A stretch of DNA of 64,000 nt from Halichoerus grypus (Eukaryota > Chordata > Mammalia > Carnivora > Phocidae): NCBI RefSeq assembly GCF_964656455.1, contig NC_135720.1, forward strand, positions 100,762,696 to 100,826,695, given 5' to 3'. Below, in pieces: positions 1-12,366 of this stretch (positions are counted from its first letter, which is position 1; every line of letters starts with the position of its first letter). The notes beneath the pieces were generated by a model. It was not told where the DNA came from. It did not search any database and saw only the letters and a program-made list of their open reading frames with translations. Made by a program: the position numbers and the translations under genes.

Positions 1-1860
1 TATTTCTTCAAATAAGTTTTTTGCCCCTTTTATTCTTTCTTCTCTGTCTGGGACCCCTATAATGCAATTGTTGTTTCACTTGATATTGCCCCAAAGGTCC
101 CTTAGGTTATCTTCATTTTCTAAACTTATTATTATTTTTTTTCTTTTTGCTGCTCTGTCTGGTGAGTCCCATTGCTTTATCTTTTTTCTCACTGTTCTGT
201 ACTTCTACTTTATCCAGTCTGATGTTGAAGCACTCTAATGTATTTTTCAGTTTAGTTATTGGATTTTTCAGTTCTGTGACTTCTTTTTGGTACTTTCTTA
301 TGTTTTCTCTTTGTTGAAGTTCTCACTGTATTCATCCATTCTTCTCCTAAGTTCAGTGAGCGTCTTTATGACCATTACTTTGAACTCTTTATCACATAGA
401 TTGTTTACCTCTATATCATTAAGATTCTTTTGTGAGGTTTTGTCTTATTCTTTTGTTTGGAACATATCTCCCTGTTTCCTCATTTTGACTCTCTGTGTTT
501 ATTTTTATGTATTAGGTGAAACAGCTACCTCTCTTAGTCTTGAAGGAGTAGCTTTTTGTAGGGGATGATCCCTCTTGTTCAACTTTGCCCTAGTTCTTGC
601 CTGTCTCTCAAACCTTAGTGACTGCTTGAACCATATGATTTATTCTTGATATAATCCCATTATTGAGGGTGTGTCAAGATCTGTCAGTGATCCAAAGAGG
701 AGAACTTCATTTAGCACCTAATTTCAGACTGATTGGAAGACCCTTGAGCAGCAGCTTTTGTAGTATGCAAATATATACTGTCCTGTGGGGCCACAGTTGT
801 AATTCCTGTTGGCCTTTAGGCCAGGAGATCTGAAGGCATTCCCTGAGTAATAGTTGCAAAAATCAAGACTCCAGACAAGTGTATAAGCTCCTTTTTGAGA
901 AGTATTACCAAGCTGTAGTGAGGCCAAGTGGGTATGCAAGAATGGTGTCTCACTGCTTCTGTTTCCTGGAAGTACCTCCTTAGAGTCTAGATGTGTGTGA
1001 AACCTGAAGCCTGGCTGAAACTCCAGGCTAAGTGAATAGGTTTTTCATGGGAAGATTTGGGTTGTTTTAGTCTGCTATCCATGTAGCTCTCTAGAGTGGT
1101 GAGTTGCAGAGAGATGTCTTTCTGATTGTTACAGTACCAAGGAACTCTGGAATGCCATCCTCTGGCCCTCCAGGGTCATGTGATCGAAGGGTGTCCTCTG
1201 CGTAGATTGTGCATGCCTACTGGCTTTAGCAAGGAGCTAAAGTATTCAAGGCACACTTACTGGCTTCAGAAGGCATTGGGAGAATGTCTTGTCTGTGTGT
1301 GCCTTTGGACTTCAGCAATGTAATAAGAGGGAGCCTTGTCTGTGTGCATGAACCTGCATTAGGTTGGAAGTGGGAGGATGCTACAAGTGCTCATGCTCAT
1401 CAGCCCCAGCCAGGGAAGGAAGAACACTGCTACTGCTCATGCTCTCTGGTCTCAGCATGCGCTGCAACCACTTGTGCCCACTCATCCCAGGTAGTGGGAG
1501 GGTGCTGTATTTGAGTTCATCAGCCTGTGCTGGCAGGCTACGTGGCAAGTGCCACAATGGCATCTCCAGTGTGTCTGTCTCCTGCGAGCATTTCAACAGT
1601 CCCCCACTCCTCCAGCCAGTGCCTCCAGACCAGAAAATGAATCTCTACCAGTTATAATCTAGGAGCTTTTAGACTGCCATTTTTTTTTACTGGGTCTTGG
1701 GATGAGATCACATGCAAGCCCTCTAAGAGAGGAATCAGTTTCCTAGAGCACTTTGGAACCCTTGGACATCAGGTCTGATGGTTTTCCAAGCCAGATGTAC
1801 TGGGGGCTCATCTTTCTAGTGTAGATCCCTGGGCCAGGGTGGTCAATGTGGACTGTTACA
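1..1860 (-). mobile_element. Old L1 (L1M-type), 5' half, cut by window edge
   Basis: Read on the minus strand, roughly 1-470 is decayed ORF1-type sequence and 470-1860 is an L1M-type 5' UTR. The first 500 bases run parallel to 61020-61520, the ORF1 region of the L1 at 55712-61841, including the segment about 'forty codons' around a run describing the same T/C-rich motifs. The 5' UTR part shares the passage on fused T/G/C-rich text near 1780 with the 5' UTR at 14030 and at 52350. All reading frames are broken. The left end lies outside the window and the right boundary is where homology fades. Confidence 0.7.
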
Positions 1861-2689
1861 TGATAGCTAAGTTTTACTCTTCTATTCTAAAACAGTGCTG
1901 CTCTATCCCTCTTTTAATTAGTCATCTCACTGGTATCTCTGAGGCTTTCCCCAAACTAGATTTCATGTTGGAATGAATAACCTGCTTCCTCTGTTCATCT
2001 CTCAGTTTTATCCCTCTAAAAAGACCATAAAATTTGGACAGTTTTTCTTAAATAATTAAAGGAACAATTAGCTATTTACCTAGTGGTTCATCTTTATTTC
2101 TTACCATACTAATTTCATCACACCTGTGTACTTTATATAGTTTGCAATACATGTAGAATCTTAGTCTGAGCCATGAAAAACGATCCCATTTCATTTGCCA
2201 TATGGTTACAAGATCGCATGTATGAAACTATAAAATTATAATTTTAAAATCATTAACTTGTGTCCTGTTAAATATGTTTTACATCTATCATTTATATATA
2301 AACAGAAAAGGGAACATTCACTAATATTGACAAAGAGAAATATGATCTTGTTTAGTTTTGGGGGGAAAAGGAACATATATATATTCTTGTAAAATCTCAT
2401 ACATATATATAAAGGAAAAATCCACTAAAAATCTAATAGGGCATGGTATCATCAATAAAAAGAGGAGAGAATTAGATCTTGATATTCCTTTTCTGTTCTA
2501 TTGACAAAAACAAGTACAGTTTAACAGGTAAAAGTGCATACCTCTGAAAGTTTTTTGATTTCTAGTGGATGTGGTCTAGAGTAGGTATTTTTTAAAATCT
2601 TATTTATCAGTACTCTTAGTGAGATTTTGGACATGGAAATTTGCCCTGAACTGGGCAGGGAATAGAGAACTAAATTCCTCCTACATTGA
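1861..2689. other. Unannotated AT-rich DNA
   Basis: I see no gene, RNA or recognisable repeat. Open frames here are short and look random. Confidence 0.5.
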
Positions 2690-3000
2690 AGTATGAGGAT
2701 GAGTTTCTAATGGCAGGGTGAAGGAGCATAGGTAGGCTCAAGAGATGATTTAGAAGTAAGATCAACTTGACTTTGGAATGGTGGAGAAGTCCTCCTGCAT
2801 TCTCACTTGCACAACTGGATGGATAGCGACACCATTCACTGAAATGGAAATATGAAAATGGAATCCACGTTAGGACAAAAACATGTGCTAAACCCTGGAG
2901 CTAAGAGAATTCTGGGCTGGATAAGTTTGCAAATGGGATGCCTCAATGTATGCTCAGTGGAAATTATAGAGTGGAAAAAATAGAACTAATCCTTGAGGAA
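2690..3000 (+). repeat. Ancient mammalian interspersed repeat (family not named)
   Basis: The stretch reads like a heavily diverged copy of a widespread, old mammalian repeat. Recognisable parts are the segment on an 'ACTGGATGGAT...CCATTCACTGA' theme at about 2813-2843 and the following A/G-rich text. A second, better copy is at 62090-62910. The identification is from memory and the family name is not known to me. Confidence 0.35.
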
Positions 3001-6000
3001 TTTCATAATTAACAACTTGACAAATGGTGAATATCTAAAGAAAGAAAGTAAATACTTAGCTCACTTCAGCCTTTATAAAATTTATTCTTAAAGCACTGAT
3101 TGAAGGAAGGAAGAGGGTGCCTATTTCTTTTACAGACTAAAATAAGTTTGCAGTTATAGACTGCAATTTAGTAAAGCATTTCCTTCCACAAAGGAGCAGC
3201 CACCTTGTAGCTCCTTCAGAGGTATACTCAATGTTCTGTTGAACAAACTTCACTTGCCCACAACAGAGCATACCCTTCAAAGATGCCCTTTTCTCCATTA
3301 TTTCCTATAGTTACTGTGAACACTCTCTCAACTGCATACCCTGATTCAATATTGTAACAAAATTTTCTTTAAATGCATTTTCTTGTGGCACATACTTTAA
3401 GGAGGAGATAAGGAGGATTAAAAAGGAAAGGTTTTTATTTGACTAAATCAAAGATAATTTGGAAATTCTTCAGGATGTTAAACTCCAGCATCCTAAACAG
3501 AAAGTAAACAGGATATAAGATTTGGACTTGTGAGTAGCAGGCATACTGTGATAGCTACCAATATATGGACATGAGCCCACACGGCAGGAGGATTGCTCAG
3601 TGGAAGGATTTAGGCCGAAAGCCAATGGAATTACCGATGGCTTCTACTGAGCATCTTAATATGTAGGTGCTTTTCAGGACAAGATTTTTGAGCATAAAGG
3701 AGCTGACATCATAATAAATATACAATAGTCACACATAGATCAATAAAGTCAAAGAACCTCATTAAACAGATGTTATCTTGAGAAAAACAACAGTCTTAGA
3801 GAAAAAGATATCTCCTTGGTAAAAGACAGTAGATTTTTTGTCTAGAGTTACCCTGCCAGTAAGTCAGCTCCTTCCTATGAGGACCTTGTCTTTGTTGAGG
3901 GCATCCTGGAGGGTGCTCCTGTTTCCTGGACCACCTCAGGGCATCTAACAAGGGTTTCTGTCTCCTCTCTTTCCTCCATACCAAGTGACTTCAGATTGAA
4001 GAATCAGGGTAGTTAATAATGAAATGAAATATTACAAATAGAAGAGATGATAGGTACTTACATATTTAACTGTACTAAGGAAAGGGATATTGTACACATA
4101 TAATTATTTTTCTCCTATCTTCATTCTAGGTAGTCATGTTTTCCAGCTGAGATTCTGTGTGAAGGAGGGGTAGACCCAAGACAAATTAGGGAGCTTTAGC
4201 TGTCATCTCATAGGCTTTCCATTCAAGACTGATATCCAACTTTTGCAAACTTAGGTAACAAGTGTAATTTTAAGAAACCCTGCCAAAATGGGCATAAATG
4301 CCAGACAAGGGAACTGGTGAATAGGAAGGGCCAATAGAGAGGAGTTGGTTTCCATCACCTCTTCTCCTTCAGGCCATGAATAGAGACTGGGAGCAAGAGG
4401 CTCCCCAAGAAATCCTAGTTTAGCAGTTGTTTCCTTTCTCTTCTTTGCCCTATTTACCACCTCTTCCTGTTAACACTCACAAAACAGCTTGGTCTGCATA
4501 GAGCTACTAAGTGACCTGTTAGCAACCTTGGTTCCTCAGCAGGCTCTAAGCCCTAAGAACTAAACCTAGGAAATGCCTCCATTACTGCTTAATGAATATA
4601 GAAAACTCACCCTACCTCAGTCTTTTGCATTCTGTAGAAACAGCTGAGTAATTTTTTCTAAAGCATTGTCTAGGATATTTGTCCACCTAGTATACAAGAA
4701 CACAAATTGGATGTGCCATGGTACATTCAAAAAACATAAATATCATACATATGTACATATATGTCATATACCTATCTATCATCTATCCATTTAGCTATGT
4801 ATCTGGACTTCTTTCTTCCAATGCTAATGAAATTCTCAGAAGGCTTATTTGCAAAAATAAAGGCAGCCAGAAATATTTCTCCTTCGTGAGCAAAAGACCT
4901 GAGCAATATTTGTAAATTCCAGAATAATTCATTTACATCTTCAGAGATAATAAGGCTAGGAGTGGTAGGCAACTAGAGGGAAGAGTATTTACTAGAAGCA
5001 GCATCTCCGTCTCTGTGTTAATGTGGGCTAAACAACCAGAAGTGTAGGTAGGCAGAGAGCGAGTTGCTCTCCCTGAACACTTTCTTCACATTCACAGCCA
5101 TTTCATCATCCTTAAAGATGATACGTTGACATTACAGTTATTAGCACTTTGACTGGAAGACATTAGTCATCATAGTGTGAAAACAAGACTGGGAGACGAG
5201 AAGAGAAGGTGGACTTGGGGTGCTCACTTGGCTGTTAACCCACCAACAAATGTGAAGTTTCACTCCCAGGCTTGCCATCCTGCACCTCATCCCATTTCCC
5301 TCAAATAACAGAATCTGGCTGTACGTCCAAACACCACAGTTATATTATGCAGCACTCACACATCCCTGTTAAAGCAGGGGGTGAGTGCCCCTTTTTAAAG
5401 GTTATCTTTGGCAAACTCATAATTCCACAGACCAGTGTAAATTATTCCCTAAAACAGCTGAAGAAAGTCATCATGATAAGCAGGCCAGGGCACATCTGTC
5501 TCTGCAGAGCTGACATTGTTACTACTGAGTGAGTGTTCTGTTTTCTCCTCACATCATTGCACTCATTGAGTGCAGCACCCAGATATCTTTGTCAAGTCAA
5601 ATAAAAATAAAATTTCTTATTTGATTGCATTTATATCATGATTCTGAATAGTGATCTACCTTTTCATGCCAGGTGCTCTTTCCCTAGATTCTTTTACTCT
5701 GCCTCTCTTCAGAAATTCTGACTTCCAGCCACTTCACATTTCTACAGCTGTCAATATGGATTTTATTTTACCTTATAACTTATTTAAGCTTCATGCTATT
5801 TCATTAACTTCTTCCTATATTTTCAGATGAAGAATTTGAGCCAAAATTATGTCTGCATATGACTGTATTCTCATGTTGTTACATTAGTGTTGCCAGACTA
5901 TCTAACTGAAAAAATAAAAGTTACCGAGGCATGAGCCCAAATCTGTGAGCCAACCTATGCAAATTCAGAAAATGTCTTGGTCAAATAGCTCTGCCTCCTT

Positions 6001-7684
6001 GATTTGTGTATAATTTATGTGGAGAGGACAGCAACTTAGATATTAAAGAGCTTCTGGCAAAACAATGCTGTCACTAGAGAGATTTGAAGAGGAAGTTATA
6101 CTCTTGTTTAAAAAAATTACCTTCAACCTTGTACTTAACATACTTTTAGTCACATCCTATAATTGTTTGACAACATTTCTACATTTTACTTTCTTTTAAA
6201 ACTAAAATGTCCCTTCTGATTTTATCCTATCACTAAGGTGACACATGTCTGGGTAGTCAATCCCAGTTCATGCCTGTTGTCCCAGAACCACATCCAATTT
6301 AGCATCTTTCCAGAATTTAAAATTTTATTATTCTGCTGTTAATAGTTGCATTAAAATACACCCAGATAAGCTTGGTATAACTGTACTTTTTTCTACTCAT
6401 TTGTGCAAAGTTCTTGTCTAGTAGTGTGAGATGCATGGATGATGAACAACTTTCATACTTTAACATGTGGCAGAAACTGAACGCCAACAGGGGCTGACCT
6501 GTTTCTCTCTCTCTCTCTTTTTTTAAACATTTCTAGACAGATTTAAATTAGCATATCACTTTGAAAGACAGTATGCAGGGGATGCACAGATAAACTACAC
6601 TTGGACAGGATTGGAGTGAAATAACTCTTTCCAGTCTCCTTTAGTGGTAAGAAAAGTAATCTAGCCTGTGCCAGATGGCCACTTGCTGTAACAGACAGTC
6701 ATGCCTCCCTATGGCAGCAATCTGCAAGATGCCCGCTCTCTAGGCTGCCAGTCTTTTTGAATCCTGTAACGTGGAAATTATAGGTTAGGCCTTTGCGAAA
6801 CATATGCAGGCAATAGGATGATCGACTCTGGCATAGAACATGGGCTAGTCTAAATGACTGACTTACTGCATTTTTGCAATTTATTGTGATGTGTAAAACT
6901 AAAATAATTCATTTGATTTATTGTTTGGTAATGCTTTTTATTCTGTGACAAATCAGTTTTGTATCAACAAACTAAAAGAAGAAAACCTCATGTTAATGAA
7001 AAAACCAAATGCTGAATTTCTGCTAATCAAGATTATTAATAGATGTGTAACTTGCAGAGAAGGTTGACAAATAACACTCACCAAAGAGGCCATGGTGATG
7101 TGGACCACATAAAACTAGGAAGGATTGTGTAATATAGCAGTCTTGAAAAGTTAATGGTTATTTCAGAAGACTTTGCCCAAAGACGGCAACTTCTTGCAAC
7201 TTCAGAAGGTATGCTTACACATCATTCTGTGAAGCATGACTTTTCATTCACATCAAATGAACATTTTCTAATTTAACATTACTCATTTTTTTATTTTAAG
7301 ATTTTTGTTCAAATATGTATCATCAAATTATAACACTTAGTGTGTTAACTTTACTACCAGAAATTGAATTTTGAAGAATTAAACAGTCCAAGTTTTTATG
7401 TTAGTGTCATTATGCCCTTATTTTGAAAAGCATTGTTAATTCTGAGAATTCATTTTTTTTCAATTTTGAAATCAAAAGAAATGCTTTGAAAGTTTATTTC
7501 ACTGAAGATGAAAGATCTTATGCTAATGTGAATAGTATAGATTAAGTTTAGAAATTCTCCATTGAAGATTTTTTTTTTTTGCACTGATCATAGGAATATA
7601 GTCATGGTAAAAATAATATTCTCACCAAATTGAGAAAGTAGGAACTAAAATGTAGTTGGAAGTGGTTGTGTTCACAAATAATGT
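3001..7684. other. Unannotated AT-rich DNA
   Basis: This is about 4.7 kb with no supported gene. Open frames of 60-86 codons show no domain, no codon bias and no splice context. There is a degenerate TATC/TATA-rich patch near 4740-4800 and short homopolymers. Confidence 0.5.
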
Positions 7685-7723
7685 ACATGTGTGTGTGTGT
7701 GTATACATATATATATATATATA
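7685..7723. repeat. Compound (GT)n-(AT)n microsatellite
   Basis: An uninterrupted GT run is followed directly by a TA/AT run of about nine dinucleotides. It is a likely length-variable locus. Confidence 0.9.
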
Positions 7724-7868
7724 GAAGTTCCACTATTTAAAAAGTCTGTAGAGTAGTTAGCATATATTGCACACACATACATAGACATACATAGGTAGAC
7801 GTATATGTAGATAAATTATATTTTGTGATGGGGTGATAATAAATGTAAACAATATATTAAGCAAAGCT

Positions 7869-8090
7869 GGGGTGCCTGGGTGGCTCAGTTGGTTGAATGT
7901 CTGACTCTTGATTTCAGCTAGGGTCATGATCTGGGGGTCCTGGGATCAAGCCCCGTGTCAGGCTCCATGTTCAGTGCAGAGTCTGCTTGTTCCTCTCTCT
8001 CCCCTTGCTTGCTCTGTCTCTCCCTCTTTCTCTCTCTCTCTCAAATAAATAAATAAATATAAATAAATAAATAAAATCTTAAATATATAT
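7869..8090 (+). mobile_element. CAN-SINE (SINEC), plus strand
   Basis: It begins with the tRNA-Lys-derived head GGGGTGCCTGGGTGGCTCAG, then an internal promoter-like B-box region (GGGATCAAGCCCC). A CT-rich tract and an AAATA-rich tail follow. A loose target-site duplication of the type ATATTAA..GCA flanks it. The divergence suggests an older copy. Confidence 0.93.
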
Positions 8091-8217
8091 ATATTAAAGC
8101 AGTATGTACTTTTTACCCTTTATTAATCACATTTTAGAAATGCTCAAGGCTTTGAATAATTCTTTGTAAATCAACTTATGCATTATATCCTTGTTTTGAA
8201 ACTATTGTAAAGGTGAA

Positions 8218-8287
8218 CCTTTTTTTTTTTTTTTTAATTGAAGTACACTTGACACACAGGTTACCTTGGTTTCAGGTAAGGTATACC
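8218..8287 (-). mobile_element. L1 3' terminal fragment
   Basis: A T16 run (the poly-A tail on the other strand) is followed by about 50 bases matching the terminal L1 3' UTR. The same terminal segment begins the L1 copies at 8525, 38575 and 52064. Confidence 0.6.
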
Positions 8288-10178
8288 TTAAATTTTGGTT
8301 GCATTTACTTTAAAGGTGTTGTAAATATTTAAAAATATTTTGGGGGGAAAGAAACATTAGTTAATAGGAAGATTTTGAACTTCAAATGAAAGTTAGAAAC
8401 AGAAGAACAGTAAGTACTCAATAAGAGCTCAAGGGGTATACAAAATATAGAATCATAATTTGTTAATTGTACTTGGGAATGTCTTCAGTTTAGGGATAGT
8501 CTTTTGATTGAGCTCATATTACTTTTTATTTTAATTCCAGTATAGTTAACATACAGTGTTATATTAGTTTCAGGTGTACAATATAATGATTCAACAGTTC
8601 TATGTATTACCCAGCACTCATCGAGATAATTGTATTCTTAATCCCCTTCACCTATTTCAACCATCCCCCCTACCTATTTCCCTTCTGGCAGCCATCAGTT
8701 TGTTCTCTTTAGTTAAGAGTCTGTTTTTGGTTTGTCTTTTTTTTTTTTTCCCCTGTTGTTCACTTGTTTTGCTTCTTAAATTCCATATATAAGTGAAATC
8801 ATATGGTATTTGTCTTTCTCTGACCTACTTCGCTTATCATTATACTCTCTAGCTCTATTCATGTCATTACACATAGCAAGATTTCATTCCTTTTTATGGC
8901 TGAGTAATATTCCATTGTGTATATATACCACATCTTCTCTATCTATTCATGAACACTTGGGCTGTTTCCATAATGTGGCTATTGTAAATAATCTGGCAAT
9001 AAACATAGGGTTGCATGTATCTTTTCAAATTAGTGTTTTCATATTCTTTGGGTAAATACCCAATAGTGGGATTACTGAATCATAGGGTAAATCCATTTTT
9101 AATTTTTTGAGGAAACTCCATACTCTCTTCCACAGTGGCTGTACCGTTTGCATTACTACCAACAGGGCAGGAGAGTTCCATTTTCTCCACATCCTTTCCA
9201 ATACCTGATTTATCTTGGTTTTTTTTTGTTTTTTTTTTTATTTTAGCCATCCTGGCAGGTGTGAGGTAATATCTCATTATAGTTTTGGTTTGAATTTCCC
9301 TGATGAGTGATATTGAGCATCTTTTCATGTGTCTATTAGCCATCTGGATGTTGTCTTTGGAGAAATGCCTATTCATGTCTTCTGTCCATTTTTAATTGGA
9401 TTATTTTTTTAGTTTGGGTTTTGTTTGTTTTATGATCTTGAGTTGTATCAGTTCTTTATGTATTTTGGATTCTAAACTTTTATTGGATATGTCATTTACA
9501 AATATCTTCTCCCATTCAGTAGATTGTCTTTTAGTTTTGTTGTTTCCTTTACTGTGCAGAAGCATTTTATTTTGATGAAGTACCAATGGTTCATTTTTGC
9601 TTTTGTTTCCCTTTCCTCAAGAGACAGATCTAGAAAAATGTTGCTGTGACCAGTGTCAGAAAGATTACTGCCTGTACTCTTTTCTAGGATTTTTATGGTT
9701 TAAGGTTTCACGTATAGGTGCTTAATCCATTTTTTGTTTTTCTTGTTTGTTTGTTTTTTTTTCCAAAAAAAGATAGTAGGAAGGGAAAAATGAATTTTGA
9801 ATTTATTTTGAACTTACTTTTGTGTATGGTGTAAGAAAGTGGTCCAGCTTCATTATTTTGCATGTAACTGTCCAATTTTCTCAACACAATTTGTTGAAGA
9901 GACTTTTTTCCCCATTGCATATTCTTGCCTCCTTTGTCAAAGATTAATTGACCATATAATTATGTCTTTTTTCCTGGGGTTTTTATCCTGTTCCATTTAT
10001 CTATGTGTCTATTTTTGTGCCAGTACTACAGTGTTTTGATTACTACAGCTTTGTAGTATAATCTGAAATCTGGAATTGTGATGCCTCCAGTTTTGATTGT
10101 TCTTTTCAGAATTGCTTTGGCTCTTCAGGGTCTTCAGTGGCTCTGTACAAACTTTAGGACTGTTTGTTCTAGATCTTT

Positions 10179-10356
10179 TTTTAAGATTAAAAAAAATTTT
10201 TATTTGCGAGAGAGAGAGAGAACAGAGGTAGAGTGGGAGGGAGAAGCCAACTTCCCACTGAGCAGAGAGCCCAATGTGGGGCTCAATCCCAGGACCCCAA
10301 GATCATGACCTGAGCCGAAGGCAGATGCTTAACTGACTGAGCCACCCAGGCGCCCC
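10179..10356 (-). mobile_element. CAN-SINE inside L1 ORF2
   Basis: The reverse-complement SINEC head ends at 10356 (..CCACCCAGGCGCCCC). A perfect 14-bp target-site duplication TGTTCTAGATCTTT lies at 10165-10178 and 10357-10370. The exact duplication means the insertion is well preserved and younger than its L1 host. Confidence 0.97.
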
Positions 10357-11145
10357 TGTTCTAGATCTTTAAAAAATGCTATTGGTATTTTGATAAGGAT
10401 TGCATTAAGGGTGTAGATTGCTTTGGATAATATGGATATTTTAACAATATTTGTTCTTCTAATCCATGAGCATGGAATGTCTTTTTTGTGTCATCTTCAA
10501 TTCCTTTCATCAATATTTTGTAGTTTTCAGAGTATGGGTCTTTCATCTCCTTGATTAAGTTTATTCCTAGGTATCTTATTATTTTTGGTGCAATTGTGTA
10601 AGTGGAATTATTTTCTTAATTTCTCCTGCTGCTTCATGATTAGTGTATAGGAATGCTACAGATTTCTGTACATTGATTTTGTATCCTTTGACTTTACTGA
10701 TAATCATTTCTAGTAGTTTTTTTGGTGGAATCTTCAGGGTTTTCTATATATCATACCATGTTTTCTGCAAGTCAGGAAAATTTTACTTCCTTTTACTGAC
10801 TTTTATTCCTGTTTCTGATTGCTGTGGCTTGGATTTTCACCACTATGTTGAATAAAAGCAGTGAGAGTGGATATCCTTATATTGTTTCTGACCTTAGAGG
10901 AAATGCTCTCGGTTTGAATATGATGTTAGCTGAGTTTTTCATATATATTGAGGCGTGTTCCCTCTAAACCTACTTATTGAGGGTTTTTATCATGAATGGG
11001 TACTTTATTTTGTCAAGTGCTTTATTTTTATCTGTTGAAATGATCATATGGTTTTTATACTTTCTATTGTGATGTATTATGATTGATTTGCAAATACTGA
11101 ACCACCCTTGCATCCTGGGAATAAATCCCACTTGATTGGGATGAA

Positions 11146-11164
11146 TATATATATATATATATTT
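11146..11164. repeat. (AT)n run at SINE insertion point
   Basis: This short AT dinucleotide run lies between the L1 ORF2 sequence and the tail of the neighbouring SINE. It probably expanded from the target-site duplication TGAATATAT. Confidence 0.75.
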
Positions 11165-11355
11165 TTAAAAGATTTTATTTATTTATTTGACAGAGAGAGA
11201 CACAGCGAAGGAGGGAACACAGGCAGGGGGAGTGGGAGAGGGAGAAGCAGGCTTCCCGCTGAGCGGGGAGCCCGATGCGGGGCTCGATCCCAGGACCCTG
11301 GGATCGTGACCTGAGCTGAAGGCAGACGCTCAATGACTGAGCCACCCAGGGGCCC
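11165..11355 (-). mobile_element. CAN-SINE inside L1 ORF2
   Basis: A complete minus-strand SINEC has the body GCCCGATGCGGGGCTCGATC, close to a young consensus. The duplicated target TGAATATAT is visible at 11142 and 11356, with the left copy blurred by AT expansion. Confidence 0.95.
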
Positions 11356-12346
11356 TGAATATATTTTTTTAATGTATTGTTGAATTACATTTGCTAATAT
11401 TTTTTGAGGATTTTTGCATCTATGTTTACTAGAGATATTGGCCCACAGTTCTCTTTCTTTGTTGTGTTTTTATCTAGTTTTGGAATCGGGGTAATACTGG
11501 CCTCATAGAATGAATTTGGAAGTTTTCCTTCCTCTTCTATTTTTTTGGAGTAGTTTTAAAAGAACAGATATTAACTCCTCTTTACATGTTTGGTTAAATT
11601 CAACTGTGAGGCCATCTGGTTCTGGGGTTCAGTTTGTTGTGAGTTTTTTTATTACCAATTTCATTGCTTATAATTGGTCTGTTCAAATTCTCTTTCATCC
11701 TGATTCAATTTTGGGAGGTTATATGTTTCTAAGAATTTGTCCATTTATTCTAGGTTGTCCAATTTGTTGGCATATAATTTTTCATGATATTCCTTTACAA
11801 TCTTTTGAATTTCTGTGGTATTGGTTTTTATTTCTCCTCTTTCATTCCTGATTTTATTTGAGCTCCTCCCCCCCCCATTTTTTATGAGTCTGGCTAAAAG
11901 TTTATCAATTTTGTTGATGTTTTCAAAGAACCAGCTTTTGGTTTCATTGATCTGTTCTATTAGTTTTTTAGTTTTTATTTCATTTATTTCTGCTATATTG
12001 ATTTCATTTATTTCTGCTATAATGTTTGTTACCTCTTGATTTAGGGTTTTGTTCTTTTCTAGCTCCTTTAGGTGTAAGATTAGGTTGTTTATTTTTTCTT
12101 GTTTCTTGAGATAGGCCTATATTACTACAAACTTGCCTCTTAGAACAGCTTTTGCTGCATCCCAAAGCTTGTGGGTCATTGTGTTTTCATTTTCATTTAT
12201 CTCCATGTATTTTTTGATTGCCTCTTTGATTTCTTGGTTGACCCATTCATTGTCTAGTAGCACTTTATTTAATCTCCATGTATTTGTGGTCGTTCCAGAT
12301 TTTTTCTTGTGGTTGATTTCTAGTTTCATAGCATTGTGATTAGACC

Positions 12347-12366
12347 AAAAAAAAAAAAAAAAAAAA
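12347..12366. repeat. A20 homopolymer inside L1 ORF2
   Basis: Twenty consecutive A residues replace a short A-rich stretch found at this point in the other L1 copies (for example near 28505 and 59163). Confidence 0.9.

Noticed and set aside
287..568. 93-codon plus-strand ORF resembling a membrane protein
   Set aside because: Antisense of the decayed L1 ORF1 region; the same shadow appears at 61326-61610.
7869..7945. tRNA-like sequence at SINE heads (also at 20567, 50004 and others)
   Set aside because: It is the tRNA-Lys-derived SINE head, part of a retroposon with a tail and target duplications, not a tRNA gene.
11510..12039. Plus-strand ORFs of 113 and 74 codons rich in Phe/Leu/Ser
   Set aside because: They are the antisense of L1 ORF2 and look hydrophobic only because the coding strand is A-rich.
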